64,000 nucleotides of DNA from Pseudomonadota bacterium (GCA_020161365.1 JAIUNU010000010.1:62001-126000), one strand, 5' to 3'. Numbered from the stretch's first letter, positions 8,939-18,540 are shown. Notes: generated by a model not told the origin, from the letters alone. Numbers and translations are program-made.

Positions 8939-10026
8939 TGAGCAAGCTGGCCGTTGTCGCCGCCGGGGGAACCGGCGGCCATATGTTCCCCGCCCAGGCC
9001 CTGGCCGAGGCGCTAGCCACGCGGGGCTGGCGCGTGGCGCTGGCCACCGATGATCGCGGCGCGCTGTACGCCGACAAGTTCCCGGCCGAGGAGCGGCTGG
9101 CGCTGTCGGCCGCCACGGCCAAGTCCAACGATCCGCTGGGCATGCTCAAGGCCGGTGTCGTGGTGATGCAGGGCGTGATGCAGGCGCGCGCGGCGTTCAA
9201 GCGCCTCGACCCGGCCGTGGTCGTCGGCTTTGGCGGCTACCCGGCGCTGCCGGCCCTGCTGGGCGCGCTGTCGCAAGGTCGTCCCACCGTCATCCACGAA
9301 CAGAACGCCGTTCTGGGCCGCGTGAACCGCTTCCTGGCCCCACGCGTCAACGAAGTGGCCTGCGCCTTCCCGACGCTGGAAAAGGCCACGCCCGCGGTGA
9401 AGGCCCGCGCCCATGTGGTCGGCAATCCCGTTCGCCCTCCCGTGCGCGAGCTGTTCGACGTGCCGTACCTCGCGCCCGAGGTGCAACTGCGCGTGCTGGT
9501 CACCGGGGGCAGCCAGGGCGCGCGTCTGTTGTCCGAGCTGATCCCCGAGGCCGTGGCCAAGCTGCCCGAAGAGATGCGTGGCCGCCTGAAGGTGTTCCAG
9601 CAGGCCCGCGCCGAGAGCATGGAGCAGGCCCGCAAGGTCTATCGCAACGCCATGGTCGACTGCGAGGTCGCGCCGTTCTTCCGCGACATGGCCGGTTATC
9701 TGCGCCAGTCGCACCTGGTCATCGGCCGCTCGGGCGCCTCGACCTGCACCGAGTTGGCGGTGGCCGGCCGGCCCTCGATCCTGGTGCCGCTGAAGATCGC
9801 CGCCGACGACCACCAGCGCTTCAACGCCAAGCTCCTCGAAGAGGCGGGCGGCGCGGCCGTGTGCCTGGAGGACGAGCTGACTGTCGACGTGATGGCGGCG
9901 GCGCTGAAGGCCCTGCTGTCCAAGCCCGAACGCCTGGAAAAGATGGCGGCGGGCGCGCGGAGCGCGGCCAAGCCGAACGCGGCGGAAGACCTGGCGGATC
10001 TGGTGGAGCAGACGGCGCGCCGCTGA
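8938..10026 (+). CDS. murG: Lipid II synthase MurG (GlcNAc transferase)
   Basis: MurG is the peripheral inner-membrane glycosyltransferase that converts lipid I to lipid II with UDP-GlcNAc. The 362-residue protein has the N-terminal G-loop GGTGGHMFPA (residues 9-18), the second G-loop VTGGSQGA, and the UDP-GlcNAc-binding segment GRSGASTCTELAVAGRPSILVP, of which SGAST and ELAVAG are the key parts. Length is typical. It is translationally coupled to ftsW by the one-base overlap. Confidence 0.98.
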   Translation: MSKLAVVAAGGTGGHMFPAQALAEALATRGWRVALATDDRGALYADKFPAEERLALSAATAKSNDPLGMLKAGVVVMQGVMQARAAFKRLDPAVVVGFGGYPALPALLGALSQGRPTVIHEQNAVLGRVNRFLAPRVNEVACAFPTLEKATPAVKARAHVVGNPVRPPVRELFDVPYLAPEVQLRVLVTGGSQGARLLSELIPEAVAKLPEEMRGRLKVFQQARAESMEQARKVYRNAMVDCEVAPFFRDMAGYLRQSHLVIGRSGASTCTELAVAGRPSILVPLKIAADDHQRFNAKLLEEAGGAAVCLEDELTVDVMAAALKALLSKPERLEKMAAGARSAAKPNAAEDLADLVEQTARR

Positions 10027-10113
10027 CTTGAGCCGGCGCAAAGCTGGCGTCAACGTAGCGGCTTAAGGCGAACGCGCGGCGGCGAGGACTGCCTGCGCAA
10101 ATGAGGTTCGCCC

Positions 10114-10557
10114 ATGTTTAGGACTTTGATGATCGTCGGCGCCATCGCGGGCGTCGCCCATGCCGCCTCGGCCTCCGCTGCGGAGCTCACCGTCAAGATG
10201 CGTAACCAGGGCGCAGAGGGGCCGATGGTCTTCGAGCCTTCATCGGCCAAGCTCAAGCCCGGCGACACCATCCGCTTCGTGCCGACGGACGCGGGCCACA
10301 ACGTCGAGAGCATTCCGGGCCTCGCGCCGGCCGGCGCCCCGCCTGTCAAAGGCGTGATGGGCAAGGAGGTCGTTGTGAAAGTGGCCAAGCCGGGCGTCTA
10401 CGGCTTCAAGTGTCTGCCGCACTGGGGCATGGGCATGGTCTTCGTCGCCAAGGTGGGCGACGCAAAGCTCGATCCTGCGGCCTCGAGCGCCGTTCTCGCC
10501 TCGGCGCCGCCGATGACCAAACGTCGCCTGACGGCGGCTTTCAACGCGATCAGGTAG
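10114..10557 (+). CDS. Pseudoazurin-type blue copper protein
   Basis: This is a periplasmic type I copper electron carrier of 147 residues with a signal peptide ending near AASASAA (residue about 23). The copper ligands fall on H62 (AGHNVES), C100, H103 and M108 (KCLPHWGMGM). The spacings 38, 3 and 5 are exactly those of known pseudoazurins (H40, C78, H81, M86). The mature part continues about 25 residues past the copper site. It lies between murG and murC, 87 bases after murG, with no denitrification or oxidase partner in the window, so its redox partner is unknown. Confidence 0.92.
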   Translation: MFRTLMIVGAIAGVAHAASASAAELTVKMRNQGAEGPMVFEPSSAKLKPGDTIRFVPTDAGHNVESIPGLAPAGAPPVKGVMGKEVVVKVAKPGVYGFKCLPHWGMGMVFVAKVGDAKLDPAASSAVLASAPPMTKRRLTAAFNAIR

Positions 10558-10570
10558 ACCGCGCGGGGCG

Positions 10571-11080
10571 TTACGGCTCGGCGCCTGTTTCGATCAGCGG
10601 GCGGCCGATCCGCACGGCCTCCTCGACGCTGCTCGCCACCGGAACCTTGGCGAAGGGTTTCCACCCGTCGCAGACCACCTTGGCCACCGCCTCTTCGGCG
10701 CTTCCCGCCGGCAGGGGCTGGGCCGGACGGAGCGCGCCGGTTACCGGACCCTCGCGGCCGCCCGCACGCACGCTGCCGAACCCCGCATGAGCGATCGTGC
10801 GGGCGTCGCAGTCGATGACCTCGTGCCGCCAGCCGCCCCAGAACTCTTCGGCGCCGGCCTTGAAGCCCCCTTCAGTCACCTGCAGCACCCGCAGGCGCGC
10901 GGTGCGGCCCGTCCACTGGACGCCGCCCATGTCGACGAACATCGCAAAGCGCCCCACGTCGGCCAGGCGTAGCTCAAGCGGGGCCGAGGCGGCGGTTTGG
11001 GCGAGCGCCGGGGTTGTCCACACAACCAGCGCCAACAGGGCGTTTCGCGTCGCGCGCAAATGGTCTAATCGGCTTTTCAT
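10571..11080 (-). CDS. Secreted protein of unknown function, divergent from murC
   Basis: This 169-residue protein is not recognised. It has an N-terminal signal peptide (basic [12 protein letters not shown], then [15 protein letters not shown], cleavage near residue 29) and a mature domain with a single pair of cysteines (VIDCDAR and KVVCDGW) that could form a disulfide. ATG 11080 is chosen because it begins the signal peptide. The frame stays open upstream without protein-like character. Its start codon overlaps the murC start codon on the opposite strand by two bases (TCATGA), so each gene's upstream signals lie inside the other's coding sequence. Confidence 0.75.
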   Translation of the reverse strand: MKSRLDHLRATRNALLALVVWTTPALAQTAASAPLELRLADVGRFAMFVDMGGVQWTGRTARLRVLQVTEGGFKAGAEEFWGGWRHEVIDCDARTIAHAGFGSVRAGGREGPVTGALRPAQPLPAGSAEEAVAKVVCDGWKPFAKVPVASSVEEAVRIGRPLIETGAEP

Positions 11081-12497
11081 GATCCAGCGTCGACGCCCCG
11101 TACCCTTCGAACTCGGCCCCGTGCACTTCATCGGCATCGGCGGCATTGGCATGTCCGGCATCGCCGAGATCATGCTGCGTATCGGCTACACCGTTCAGGG
11201 CAGCGACGCCAAGGCCAGCGCCAACACCGAGCGGCTGGAAAAGCTGGGCGCGCGCATTTTCATCGGCCATGACGCCGCCCACGTCGAGGGCGCCTCGGCC
11301 ATCGTCTACTCCACGGCCGTCAAGGCCGATAACCCCGAAATGGTCGCCGGACGCGACAAGCGCCTGCCGCTGGTCCGTCGCGCCGAAATGCTGGCGGAGT
11401 TGATGCGCCTGCAGTTCTCGATCGCCGTCGGCGGCACGCACGGCAAGACCACGACCACGTCGATGGTCGCCACGCTGCTGGACGCGGGCGGGCTTGACCC
11501 GACCGTCGTCAACGGCGGCATCATCAACGCCTATGGCACAAACGCCAAGGTCGGCGAGGGCGACTGGATCGTGGTCGAGGCCGACGAAAGCGATGGCTCG
11601 TTCCTGAAGCTGAAGTCGACCGTGGCCATCGTCACCAATATCGACGCCGAGCACCTGGACCACTGGGGCGACTTCGATGCGGTGAAGAAGGGGTTCCAGG
11701 ACTTCATCCAGAACATCCCGTTCTACGGCTTCGCCGCCGTCTGCACCGACCACCCCGAAGTGCAGGCCCTGACCGCGCGGATCGAGAACCGCCGCTTGGT
11801 GACCTACGGGACCAATCCTCAGGCCGAGGTGCGGGTCTCCAACATCGAGATGGGCCCGGACGGCGCCAAGTTCGACATCGTCGTGTCGCCGCGTGACGGC
11901 GAGGTCGTCCGCTATGACGGCCTCAAGATGCCGATGGCCGGCCACCACAACGTGCTGAACGCCGCGGCCGCCGTCGCGGTCGCCCGCGAACTGGGCGTTG
12001 ACGCCGCGTCGATCGCTAAGGGCCTGGCCGGCTTTGGCGGGGTCAAGCGCCGCTTCACCACGACCGGCGTGGCGAACGGCATCCGCGTCGTCGACGACTA
12101 CGGCCACCACCCGGTCGAGATCGCCGCCGTGCTGAAGGCCGCCCGCGCGGTGTCGACTGGCAAGGTGATCGCCGTGGTCCAGCCGCACCGCTACACCCGC
12201 CTGCGCGACCTGATGACCGAGTTCTCCAGCTGCTTCAACGACGCAGACACGGTGGTCGTCGCCGACGTCTATACGGCCGGCGAGCAGCCGATCGAGGGCG
12301 TCAACCGTGACGCGCTGGTCGAAGGGCTCAAGAAGTTCGGCCACCGTCGGGCCCTGCCGCTGGAAAGCCCGACGGCCCTCCCGCGCCTGATCGCCGCCGA
12401 GGCGACCAGCGGCGACCTCGTCGTGCTGCTGGGCGCCGGCGACATCACCACGTGGGCCTATGCGCTGCCGGGGCAGCTTGAGGCCCTATCGAAGTGA
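11079..12497 (+). CDS. murC: UDP-MurNAc--L-alanine ligase MurC
   Basis: MurC adds L-alanine to UDP-MurNAc, the first amino acid step of the stem peptide. The 472-residue protein begins [10 protein letters not shown]. The nucleotide-binding [12 protein letters not shown] is at residues 16-27, the ATP loop GTHGKTT at 119-125, then [21 protein letters not shown] and the C-terminal [14 protein letters not shown] 11079 is chosen because it begins just before the conserved domain. The open frame further upstream is antisense to the secreted gene. No Shine-Dalgarno sequence precedes it. Its last bases overlap murB (GTGA). Confidence 0.97.
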   Translation: MIQRRRPVPFELGPVHFIGIGGIGMSGIAEIMLRIGYTVQGSDAKASANTERLEKLGARIFIGHDAAHVEGASAIVYSTAVKADNPEMVAGRDKRLPLVRRAEMLAELMRLQFSIAVGGTHGKTTTTSMVATLLDAGGLDPTVVNGGIINAYGTNAKVGEGDWIVVEADESDGSFLKLKSTVAIVTNIDAEHLDHWGDFDAVKKGFQDFIQNIPFYGFAAVCTDHPEVQALTARIENRRLVTYGTNPQAEVRVSNIEMGPDGAKFDIVVSPRDGEVVRYDGLKMPMAGHHNVLNAAAAVAVARELGVDAASIAKGLAGFGGVKRRFTTTGVANGIRVVDDYGHHPVEIAAVLKAARAVSTGKVIAVVQPHRYTRLRDLMTEFSSCFNDADTVVVADVYTAGEQPIEGVNRDALVEGLKKFGHRRALPLESPTALPRLIAAEATSGDLVVLLGAGDITTWAYALPGQLEALSK

Positions 12498-13420
12498 GCT
12501 GGAAGACCCAACTCCCGGCCGTTCGTGGCAAGCTGCTGATCGATGAGCCGCTGGCGCCGTTCACCTGGTTCCGGGTCGGCGGTCCGGCCGACGTGGTGTT
12601 CCTGCCGGCCGATGAGCAGGACCTGTCGGACTTCCTCAAGGCGCTGGATCCGGCCGTGCCGGTCATGGCGATCGGCGTCGGGTCGAACCTCCTGGTCCGC
12701 GACGGCGGCGTCGAGGGCGTGGTGATCCGCTTGGGCAAGGGCTTCAACGGCGTCGAGCCGCTGGGCGACAACCGCATCAAGGCCGGCTCGGCTGTCCCTG
12801 ACGCCATCCTGGCCCGCAAGGCGGCGGAAGCCGGTATCGCGGGGCTGGAATTCTATGTCGGCGTGCCCGGCACGATCGGCGGCGCGGTAATCATGAACGC
12901 TGGCTGCTACGGCTCCGAGACCGTCAATGTGGTCAAGTCCGTGCGGGTGATGGACCGCGCCGGCGTCGTCCGCGAACTGAGCGTCGAGGACCTGCACTAC
13001 ACCTATCGCCACAGCGCCCTGCAGGACGGAGAGCCGGTGATCGTGCTGGACGCGATCTTCGAAGGAACACCGGACGAGCCCGAGGCGATCAAGGCCCGCA
13101 TGGCCGAGATCACCGCGCGCCGCGAAACCACCCAGCCGATCCGTGAGAAGACCGGTGGCTCGACCTTCAAGAACCCCCCGGGCCACTCGTCGTGGAAGCT
13201 GGTCGACGAGGCCGGCTGGCGCGGCAAGGCTTTTTCGGTGAGCGGCAAGGGCGGCGGCGCAATGTTCAGCCCATTGCACAGCAACTTCCTGATCAACACC
13301 GGCGAGGCGACGGCCGCCGACCTGGAGGGGTTGGGTGAGGCCGTCCGCGCCGACGTCAAGGCGAAGACCGGCGTCCAGCTGGACTGGGAAATCAAGCGGA
13401 TCGGCCGGGCGGGGTCGTGA
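12494..13420 (+). CDS. murB: UDP-N-acetylenolpyruvoylglucosamine reductase MurB
   Basis: MurB is the FAD- and NADPH-dependent enzyme that makes UDP-MurNAc. The 308-residue protein starts with GTG 12494, overlapping the murC stop by four bases. Visible motifs are [11 protein letters not shown], the FAD-binding [12 protein letters not shown] and [18 protein letters not shown], then the catalytic region [11 protein letters not shown] and a C-terminal Ser/Glu region ([15 protein letters not shown]). It resembles the type I/IIa-like MurB of alphaproteobacteria. Confidence 0.97.
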   Translation: MSWKTQLPAVRGKLLIDEPLAPFTWFRVGGPADVVFLPADEQDLSDFLKALDPAVPVMAIGVGSNLLVRDGGVEGVVIRLGKGFNGVEPLGDNRIKAGSAVPDAILARKAAEAGIAGLEFYVGVPGTIGGAVIMNAGCYGSETVNVVKSVRVMDRAGVVRELSVEDLHYTYRHSALQDGEPVIVLDAIFEGTPDEPEAIKARMAEITARRETTQPIREKTGGSTFKNPPGHSSWKLVDEAGWRGKAFSVSGKGGGAMFSPLHSNFLINTGEATAADLEGLGEAVRADVKAKTGVQLDWEIKRIGRAGS

Positions 13421-13423
13421 CCC

Positions 13424-13539
13424 AATCCTCCCCCTAGCGGGGCAGGTGTCCGCGGAGCGGACGGAGGGGGAAGTTCTGATGAGCTTGCTTCTTCCCCCTC
13501 CGGTCCTTCGGACCACCTCCCCCACTGGGGGAGGATTTT
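13424..13539. repeat. Palindromic intergenic repeat, copy A
   Basis: This nested inverted repeat follows murB. The outer arms are AATCCTCCCCC and GGGGGAGGATT. The inner arms are GGACGGAGGGGGAAG and CTTCCCCCTCCGGTCC (one unpaired base). It shares CCTCCCCC, AGCGGGGCAGG and GGACGGAGGGGG with copy B at 15048-15175. It contains no plausible ORF, and such elements are common in Caulobacter intergenic DNA. The remaining bases up to 13632 hold only the ribosome site of the next gene. Confidence 0.8.
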
Positions 13540-13632
13540 GAGCAGCGCGCGATCTCCATCACCCTCAACCCCATTGCTGACTCCCCACGGCGCGAACCGG
13601 TGTTATGACTCCCGCGCCTCTGGGGAGAATCC

Positions 13633-15036
13633 GTGCTCATGTTCCGTCGACTGTTGATCGCTTCCGCCGCTTTCGCCTTGGTATCGGGCGTGGCCCACGC
13701 TCAGGATCTCAAGACCGCCGAGACGCTTCGCGACAAGGCGCTGCGGGACTATCTGGCCTGGGACATCACCGAGGACCTGACCACCAATATCGGCCCGCGT
13801 CTCGTGGGCTCGCCGGCCATGGCCAAGGCCAAGGACTGGGGCGTGGCCAAGTTCAAGGCGCTGGGCTTCACCAACATCAAGGTCGAGGAATTCGCCAAGC
13901 CGTCTTGGACGCGCGGCGAGGAGAGCGCCGAGCTGGTGGCACCCTACGCCATGAAGCTGGGCGCGCTGGGCTTGGGCCGCACCGTCTCGACCCCGGCCGG
14001 GGGGATTGAGGCCGAGGTCGCACTGTTCAAGACCTTCGCCGACATGATGGCCGCGCCCGAAGGCGCGCTGAAGGGCAAGATCGTTGTGATCACCCAGCCG
14101 ATGGTCCGCACCCAGGACGGCGCCGGCTATGGCGCGGCGGGGATTTCGCGCCGGATCGGTCCGGTGGAGGCCGCCAAGCGCGGCGCGGTCGCCATGCTGA
14201 TCCGCTCGATCTCGACCTCCGACTCCACTGTCCCGCACACCGGCGGCACCGCCAGCGGCGAAGGCGTGGTGACGATCCCGGCCGCCGCCATCGGCGTCCC
14301 CGAAGCCGAGCAGCTGGAGCGCCTGGCCGCCCGCAAGACGCCGATGCGCGTCAAGCTGAAGCTGGAGTCGAGCGTCAACCCCAACAACGTGGCCTGGAAC
14401 ATCTCGGGCGACATCAAGGGCTCGGAAAAGCCGGACGAGGTCATCGTCATCGGCGGCCACCTGGATAGCTGGGACGTCGGCACCGGCGCGCTGGACGACG
14501 CCACGGGCATCGCCATCACCACGGCGGCCGCCAAGCTGATCGGCGACCTGCCCAAGCGCCCCAAGCGCACCATTCGCGTCGTGATGTGGGGCTCCGAGGA
14601 GAGCGGCGGATCGTCCGAGGCCTATCTGGCCGCGCACAAGGACGAGCTCAACAAGATGGTGTTGGCCGGCGAGAGCGACTCGGGCGCGGACCGCATCTAC
14701 AGCCTGCAGGTTCCGGCGGGTTCGCTGGAGCATCCGGTGGTGAAGGCCGCCGCCAGCGTACTGGCCCCGCTGAAGATCTATGTCGATCGTGCGCCGGCGG
14801 CCGGTGCGGGCGCCGATGTCAGCGGGATTGAGCGGGCCGGGGTGCCAGTCATCAACCTGAACCAGGACGCCAGCCGCTACTTCGACTACCACCACACCAT
14901 GGACGATACGCTGGACAAGGTTCGCCCCGCCGAACTGGCCCAGAACGTGGCCGCGTGGGCTTCGTTGGTCTATCTGGTGGCCGATAGCGACGTTGATTTC
15001 CGCGCGCTGAAGCCGGCGGCGCCGGCGGCGAAGTAG
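13633..15036 (+). CDS. Secreted M28-family zinc metallopeptidase
   Basis: This is a predicted exported di-zinc aminopeptidase or carboxypeptidase of 467 residues. It has a signal peptide (FRRLLIASAAFALVSGVAHA, cleavage near residue 24), a PA-like insert domain, and the M28 catalytic core. Zinc and catalytic residues are visible in GGHLDSWDVGTGALDDATG, in WGSEESGGSSEAY, in GESDSG, and in the late histidine pair YHHTMDDT. GTG 13633 is preferred for its spacing to GGAGA (13624-13628). ATG 13639 is the alternative. It lies between murB and ddl, bracketed by two copies of one intergenic repeat. No link to peptidoglycan is shown by its motifs. Confidence 0.93.
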   Translation: MLMFRRLLIASAAFALVSGVAHAQDLKTAETLRDKALRDYLAWDITEDLTTNIGPRLVGSPAMAKAKDWGVAKFKALGFTNIKVEEFAKPSWTRGEESAELVAPYAMKLGALGLGRTVSTPAGGIEAEVALFKTFADMMAAPEGALKGKIVVITQPMVRTQDGAGYGAAGISRRIGPVEAAKRGAVAMLIRSISTSDSTVPHTGGTASGEGVVTIPAAAIGVPEAEQLERLAARKTPMRVKLKLESSVNPNNVAWNISGDIKGSEKPDEVIVIGGHLDSWDVGTGALDDATGIAITTAAAKLIGDLPKRPKRTIRVVMWGSEESGGSSEAYLAAHKDELNKMVLAGESDSGADRIYSLQVPAGSLEHPVVKAAASVLAPLKIYVDRAPAAGAGADVSGIERAGVPVINLNQDASRYFDYHHTMDDTLDKVRPAELAQNVAAWASLVYLVADSDVDFRALKPAAPAAK

Positions 15037-15047
15037 GCGCTAAAAAA

Positions 15048-15175
15048 CGCCCCCTCCGTCTCGTCGCCTTACTGCGCCGAGCCACCTCCCCCGCAAGCGG
15101 GGCAGGAGGGTTGTCCTCCTCACCCGTGGAAACGGGGGAGGTGGCGCGGCGCGCAGCGTCGCGACGGAGGGGGCG
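15048..15175. repeat. Palindromic intergenic repeat, copy B
   Basis: The outer arms are CGCCCCCTCCGTC (15048-15060) and GACGGAGGGGGCG (15163-15175). The inner arms are GCCACCTCCCCC (15081-15092) and GGGGGAGGTGGC (15134-15145). Both are perfect. It belongs to the same family as copy A, on the other side of the M28 peptidase gene. It could form a long cruciform or act as a transcription attenuator between the peptidase and ddl. Confidence 0.82.
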
Positions 15176-15258
15176 CGCGCGTCTTGCGGTTGGCAGGCGC
15201 GCTCGGGCTGACTAGGAGTGGCTGAACGTCTCAGCCCTCCTAAAGAGTCTCCCGCAAC

Positions 15259-16218
15259 ATGACCCAGCAGCCCCTGTCCGGCCGCCATATCGCCGTCCTG
15301 CTCGGCGGCCCCTCGTCGGAACGCAAGGTCAGCCTGGTGTCGGGCGCAGCGTGCGCTGAGGCGCTGGAACGGCTGGGGGCCAAGGTCTCGCGGATTGATC
15401 CTGGCCCGGATGTCGCCCAGGTGCTGACAGCGACCAAGCCGGACATGGTCTTCAACGCCTTGCACGGCGAATGGGGCGAGGATGGCTGCGTTCAGGGCGT
15501 GCTGGAGACCCTGAAGCTGCCCTACACCCACTCGGGCGTGCTGGCCTCGGCCCTGGCTATGGACAAGGCCAAGGCCAAGGCGGTGCTGGCGGCCGCCGGC
15601 GTGGTCGTCCCCGGCGGTGGTCTCTTCAACCGCCATGACGTCGCACGCGACCATGTGTTGCAGCCCCCCTATGTGGTGAAGCCGAACGCCGAGGGCTCTT
15701 CGGTGGGTGTGTTCATCATCAAGGAAGGGGCCAACCGGCCGCCCGAAGAAGTGGGCGCGCCGTCCTGGACCTTTGGCGAAGAGGTGATGGTCGAGCCCTA
15801 CATCCAGGGGATGGAACTGGCCGTCGCCGTCCTGGGTGAGTCAAATGGCCCCAGGGCCCTGGCGGTGACCGATATCCGTGCATCCACAGGTTTTTATGAC
15901 TACGAGGCCAAGTACTCCGAGGGCGGCTCAATCCACGTCCTGCCGGCCCCAATCCCCAACGCTGTAAGGGATCGCGCGATGCGGATGGCCGAGCTGGCGC
16001 ATACCGCTCTTGGTTGCCGAGGGGTAACCCGGTCTGACTTCCGTTATGACGACATTAACGACCTTCTGGTCCTTCTAGAGGTCAACACGCAGCCCGGCAT
16101 GACGCCGACCTCGCTCGCCCCCGAGCAGGCCGACCACGTCGGGATCCCGTTTGACCAGTTAGTTTTGTGGATCGTGGAGGACGCTTATGCCCGCTGTAGT
16201 GCGGGGGGGACCGCCTAA
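15259..16218 (+). CDS. ddl: D-alanine--D-alanine ligase
   Basis: Ddl is an ATP-grasp enzyme that makes D-Ala-D-Ala for MurF. The 319-residue protein shows [14 protein letters not shown] near the N-terminus, [15 protein letters not shown], the ATP-grasp loop [11 protein letters not shown], and the Mg-binding [15 protein letters not shown] near the C-terminus. Its last 32 bases overlap the start of ftsQ, and its 3' part contains a CtrA-like site. The start ATG 15259 has no strong ribosome site but fits the family N-terminus. Confidence 0.97.
   Translation: MTQQPLSGRHIAVLLGGPSSERKVSLVSGAACAEALERLGAKVSRIDPGPDVAQVLTATKPDMVFNALHGEWGEDGCVQGVLETLKLPYTHSGVLASALAMDKAKAKAVLAAAGVVVPGGGLFNRHDVARDHVLQPPYVVKPNAEGSSVGVFIIKEGANRPPEEVGAPSWTFGEEVMVEPYIQGMELAVAVLGESNGPRALAVTDIRASTGFYDYEAKYSEGGSIHVLPAPIPNAVRDRAMRMAELAHTALGCRGVTRSDFRYDDINDLLVLLEVNTQPGMTPTSLAPEQADHVGIPFDQLVLWIVEDAYARCSAGGTA
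16044..16059. promoter_or_regulatory. CtrA-like box inside ddl, upstream of ftsQ
   Basis: TTAT-N7-TTAAC differs from the CtrA consensus TTAA-N7-TTAAC at one base. It lies 128 bases before the ftsQ start. Cell-cycle transcription of ftsQA from a promoter near this position is known for Caulobacter. Assignment of this exact site is inferred. Confidence 0.55.
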
Positions 16219-17095
16219 GCCTAGGCGACCCCGGGCCGAAGCGCCCGCAAGTCCGAGCAAAGGCAAGCCGGCGGCCCGCAAGGCGCAGCCGGCCGCGAAG
16301 CTGCACGCCGCGCGCGGCGTGGGTCTGTCGCCGACGGTGGCCCTCAGTGTGGCCGGCGCCGCCTTGGGTCTTGGCCTTGTGGTGATGCTTGCGACGGGTC
16401 ACCGCGCCGAGCGTCTCGGCGCGACCATGGTGCGCGGCGTCGACAACAGCTTCGCCTCGGCCGGTTTCAAGCTGAAGACCGTCCATATCCGCGGCGCCTC
16501 GGCGACCGCGCAAGCCGACATCCTGAAAGCCTCGGGGCTTTATCTCGATCAGCCGACCCTGGGCATGGACCTCGCCGACGTGCGCGCGCGCGTGCAGGGC
16601 GTGGGCTGGGTCAAGGACGCCAAGGTGGTCCGCATGCTGCCCGATACGGTGCTAATCGCCGTCGAGGAGCGGCCGGCGCTGGCGGTCTGGCAGAACAAAG
16701 GGCGGATGAAGGTCATCGACGGCGAGGGCCAGGTGATCACCGAGGCCGATCCCGCGCGCTTCCCGCAATTGCCGCTGGTGGTCGGGCAGGGCGCCGACCA
16801 GGCTGCGGGCCTGATCCTGCCGGCCGTCGCCTCGCGTCCGCGCCTGCGTGACCGGCTGGAGGCGATGGTCCGGGTGGACGATCGTCGCTGGGACTTGCGG
16901 CTGAAGGACGGCTCGCTGATCCAGCTACCGGCGATCGACGAAGAATCCGCGCTGATTCAATTGGATCAGCTCGACCAACGGCAGCGAATCCTGGACATGG
17001 GGTTTGCGCGGATCGATCTGCGCGACCCCGAAATGGTGGCTGTGAGACCTCGCGACGCGGTGCTGCCCGGGCAGCCTGCGGCCGACGGGGCGTAA
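16187..17095 (+). CDS. ftsQ: Cell division protein FtsQ
   Basis: FtsQ is a bitopic inner-membrane divisome scaffold protein. The 302-residue protein has a basic, proline-rich cytoplasmic N-terminus (residues 1-45), one membrane segment (about 49-69), a POTRA domain (starting near [11 protein letters not shown]) and a beta domain. ATG 16187 is supported by GGAGG six bases upstream, although this makes the gene overlap ddl by 32 bases. The ftsA frame follows within 35 bases. Confidence 0.95.
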   Translation: MPAVVRGGPPKPRRPRAEAPASPSKGKPAARKAQPAAKLHAARGVGLSPTVALSVAGAALGLGLVVMLATGHRAERLGATMVRGVDNSFASAGFKLKTVHIRGASATAQADILKASGLYLDQPTLGMDLADVRARVQGVGWVKDAKVVRMLPDTVLIAVEERPALAVWQNKGRMKVIDGEGQVITEADPARFPQLPLVVGQGADQAAGLILPAVASRPRLRDRLEAMVRVDDRRWDLRLKDGSLIQLPAIDEESALIQLDQLDQRQRILDMGFARIDLRDPEMVAVRPRDAVLPGQPAADGA

Positions 17096-17125
17096 CTGAC
17101 GTGATGGGCTGAGGTGGCAATAGCA

Positions 17126-18451
17126 ATGTCGCGAATGGAGGATCGGAAACAGGCCCGCGAAGGCCTGAAGGCCACGCTCGTGCGCCAGCCCGCCATCGCG
17201 GCCGTCGATCTGGGCGCGTCGAAGGTGACGTGCTTCATCATGAAGGCCGATGGCATTCATCGGGACAACCGCACCCTGACCACGGCGGGCGTCGGCTATG
17301 TGCAGTCGCGCGGCGTGCGCGGCGGCGCGATCGTCAATCTGGATGAGGCCGCCCAAGCCATCGCCCAGGCCGTCGAACGCGCCGAGACTGTCGCCGGCGT
17401 CAGCGTGCAGGGCGTCAGTGTCTGCACCGCCGGCGGCCAGCTGGCCAGCCACCGCGTGCACACCCAGGTCTCGCTGGGCGCGCGCCCGATCGGCGACGGC
17501 GACCTGTCGCGCGCCATCGCGTCGGCCCTGGCCCAGGTCCGTATTCCCGGCCGCAAGCCGATCCACCTGCTTCCCATCGCCTGGTCCGTCGACGGCCAGC
17601 GCGGTATCCGCGACCCGCGCGCCATGTTCGGCCGCGCGCTGGGTCTTGAGCTGCTGGTGGTCTCGGTCAACGAGAACATCTTCCACACGTTGGCCCATTG
17701 CGTCGAGCGCGCCCACCTGTCGTTCGAGGGCATTGTCGCCGCGCCGTTCGCCTCGGCCCTGGCGGCCCTGGAAGAGGACGAGATGGACCTCGGCGCCGTC
17801 TGCATCGACATGGGCGGCGGCTCGACCTCCGTGGCCGTGTTCAACAACGGCGCGCTCTGCCACGTCGACAGCCTCGCTGTCGGCGGCGGGCATGTCACCC
17901 AGGACATCGCGCGAGGCCTGCAGACCTCGGTCGTCGGCGCCGAGCGCATCAAGACCCTGCACGGCAGCGCCATCGCCTCGGCCAACGAAGACCGCGAGAT
18001 GATCGAAGCACCGCCGCGCGGCGACGATCCGGGCGCAGGTCCGGTGATCGCCCCGCGCAGCCTGCTCAAGGGCATCATCCAGCCGCGCGTCGAAGAAACC
18101 CTGGAACTGCTGCGCGAGCGCCTGAAGGCCTCCGGCGCGCCGGTCGAGCCGGGCGCGGGCATCGTGCTGACGGGCGGCGCCAGTCAGCTGGCCGGCGTGC
18201 GCGAAGTGGCCGTACGCGTCTTCGACCGTCCGGTTCGCCTGGGCCGTCCGCGCCGGGTGCCGCATCTGGCCGATGCGGCCTCCGGTCCGGCCTTCTGCGC
18301 CGCCGCCGGTGTTCTGCACCGCACGGCCTTTGGTCCGCGCGAGGCCGTGTCGTCCAAGGCCCTGGCCGGCGGCGTGGCCCGCAAGCGGCCGGTTGATCCG
18401 AACGCAAGCCCCGTCGCCAAGGCCGCCGCCTGGCTGCGCGACAATCTTTAA
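17126..18451 (+). CDS. ftsA: Cell division protein FtsA
   Basis: FtsA is the actin-like protein that tethers FtsZ to the inner membrane. The phosphate-binding motif AAVDLGASKVTCFI lies near the N-terminus, and the second ATP-binding motif VCIDMGGGSTSVAVF and LTGGASQLAG follow. The C-terminal amphipathic helix KAAAWLRDNL is the membrane-targeting sequence. ATG 17126 is chosen because AGGTGG (17112-17117) is eight bases upstream. GTG 17114 would add four residues and ATG 17135 would remove three. It ends the run of closely spaced genes and is followed by a hairpin terminator and the long ftsZ leader. Confidence 0.95.
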   Translation: MSRMEDRKQAREGLKATLVRQPAIAAVDLGASKVTCFIMKADGIHRDNRTLTTAGVGYVQSRGVRGGAIVNLDEAAQAIAQAVERAETVAGVSVQGVSVCTAGGQLASHRVHTQVSLGARPIGDGDLSRAIASALAQVRIPGRKPIHLLPIAWSVDGQRGIRDPRAMFGRALGLELLVVSVNENIFHTLAHCVERAHLSFEGIVAAPFASALAALEEDEMDLGAVCIDMGGGSTSVAVFNNGALCHVDSLAVGGGHVTQDIARGLQTSVVGAERIKTLHGSAIASANEDREMIEAPPRGDDPGAGPVIAPRSLLKGIIQPRVEETLELLRERLKASGAPVEPGAGIVLTGGASQLAGVREVAVRVFDRPVRLGRPRRVPHLADAASGPAFCAAAGVLHRTAFGPREAVSSKALAGGVARKRPVDPNASPVAKAAAWLRDNL

Positions 18452-18510
18452 GCCGCGACAAAACCGCGCGAAGTCTTAAAGCGTGAGTAACACTACAGTT
18501 TAACTTTTGG

Positions 18511-18540
18511 GGCCCGGTCGAGTGTCTTGACCGGGCCTTC
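18511..18540 (+). terminator. Hairpin after ftsA
   Basis: GGCCCGGTC (18511-18519) and GACCGGGCC (18529-18537) form a perfect 9-bp stem with a 9-base loop, followed by TTCTGCT. It lies 60 bases after the ftsA stop and would separate ftsQA transcription from the ftsZ promoter region. The short T content makes it a modest intrinsic terminator. Confidence 0.6.
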
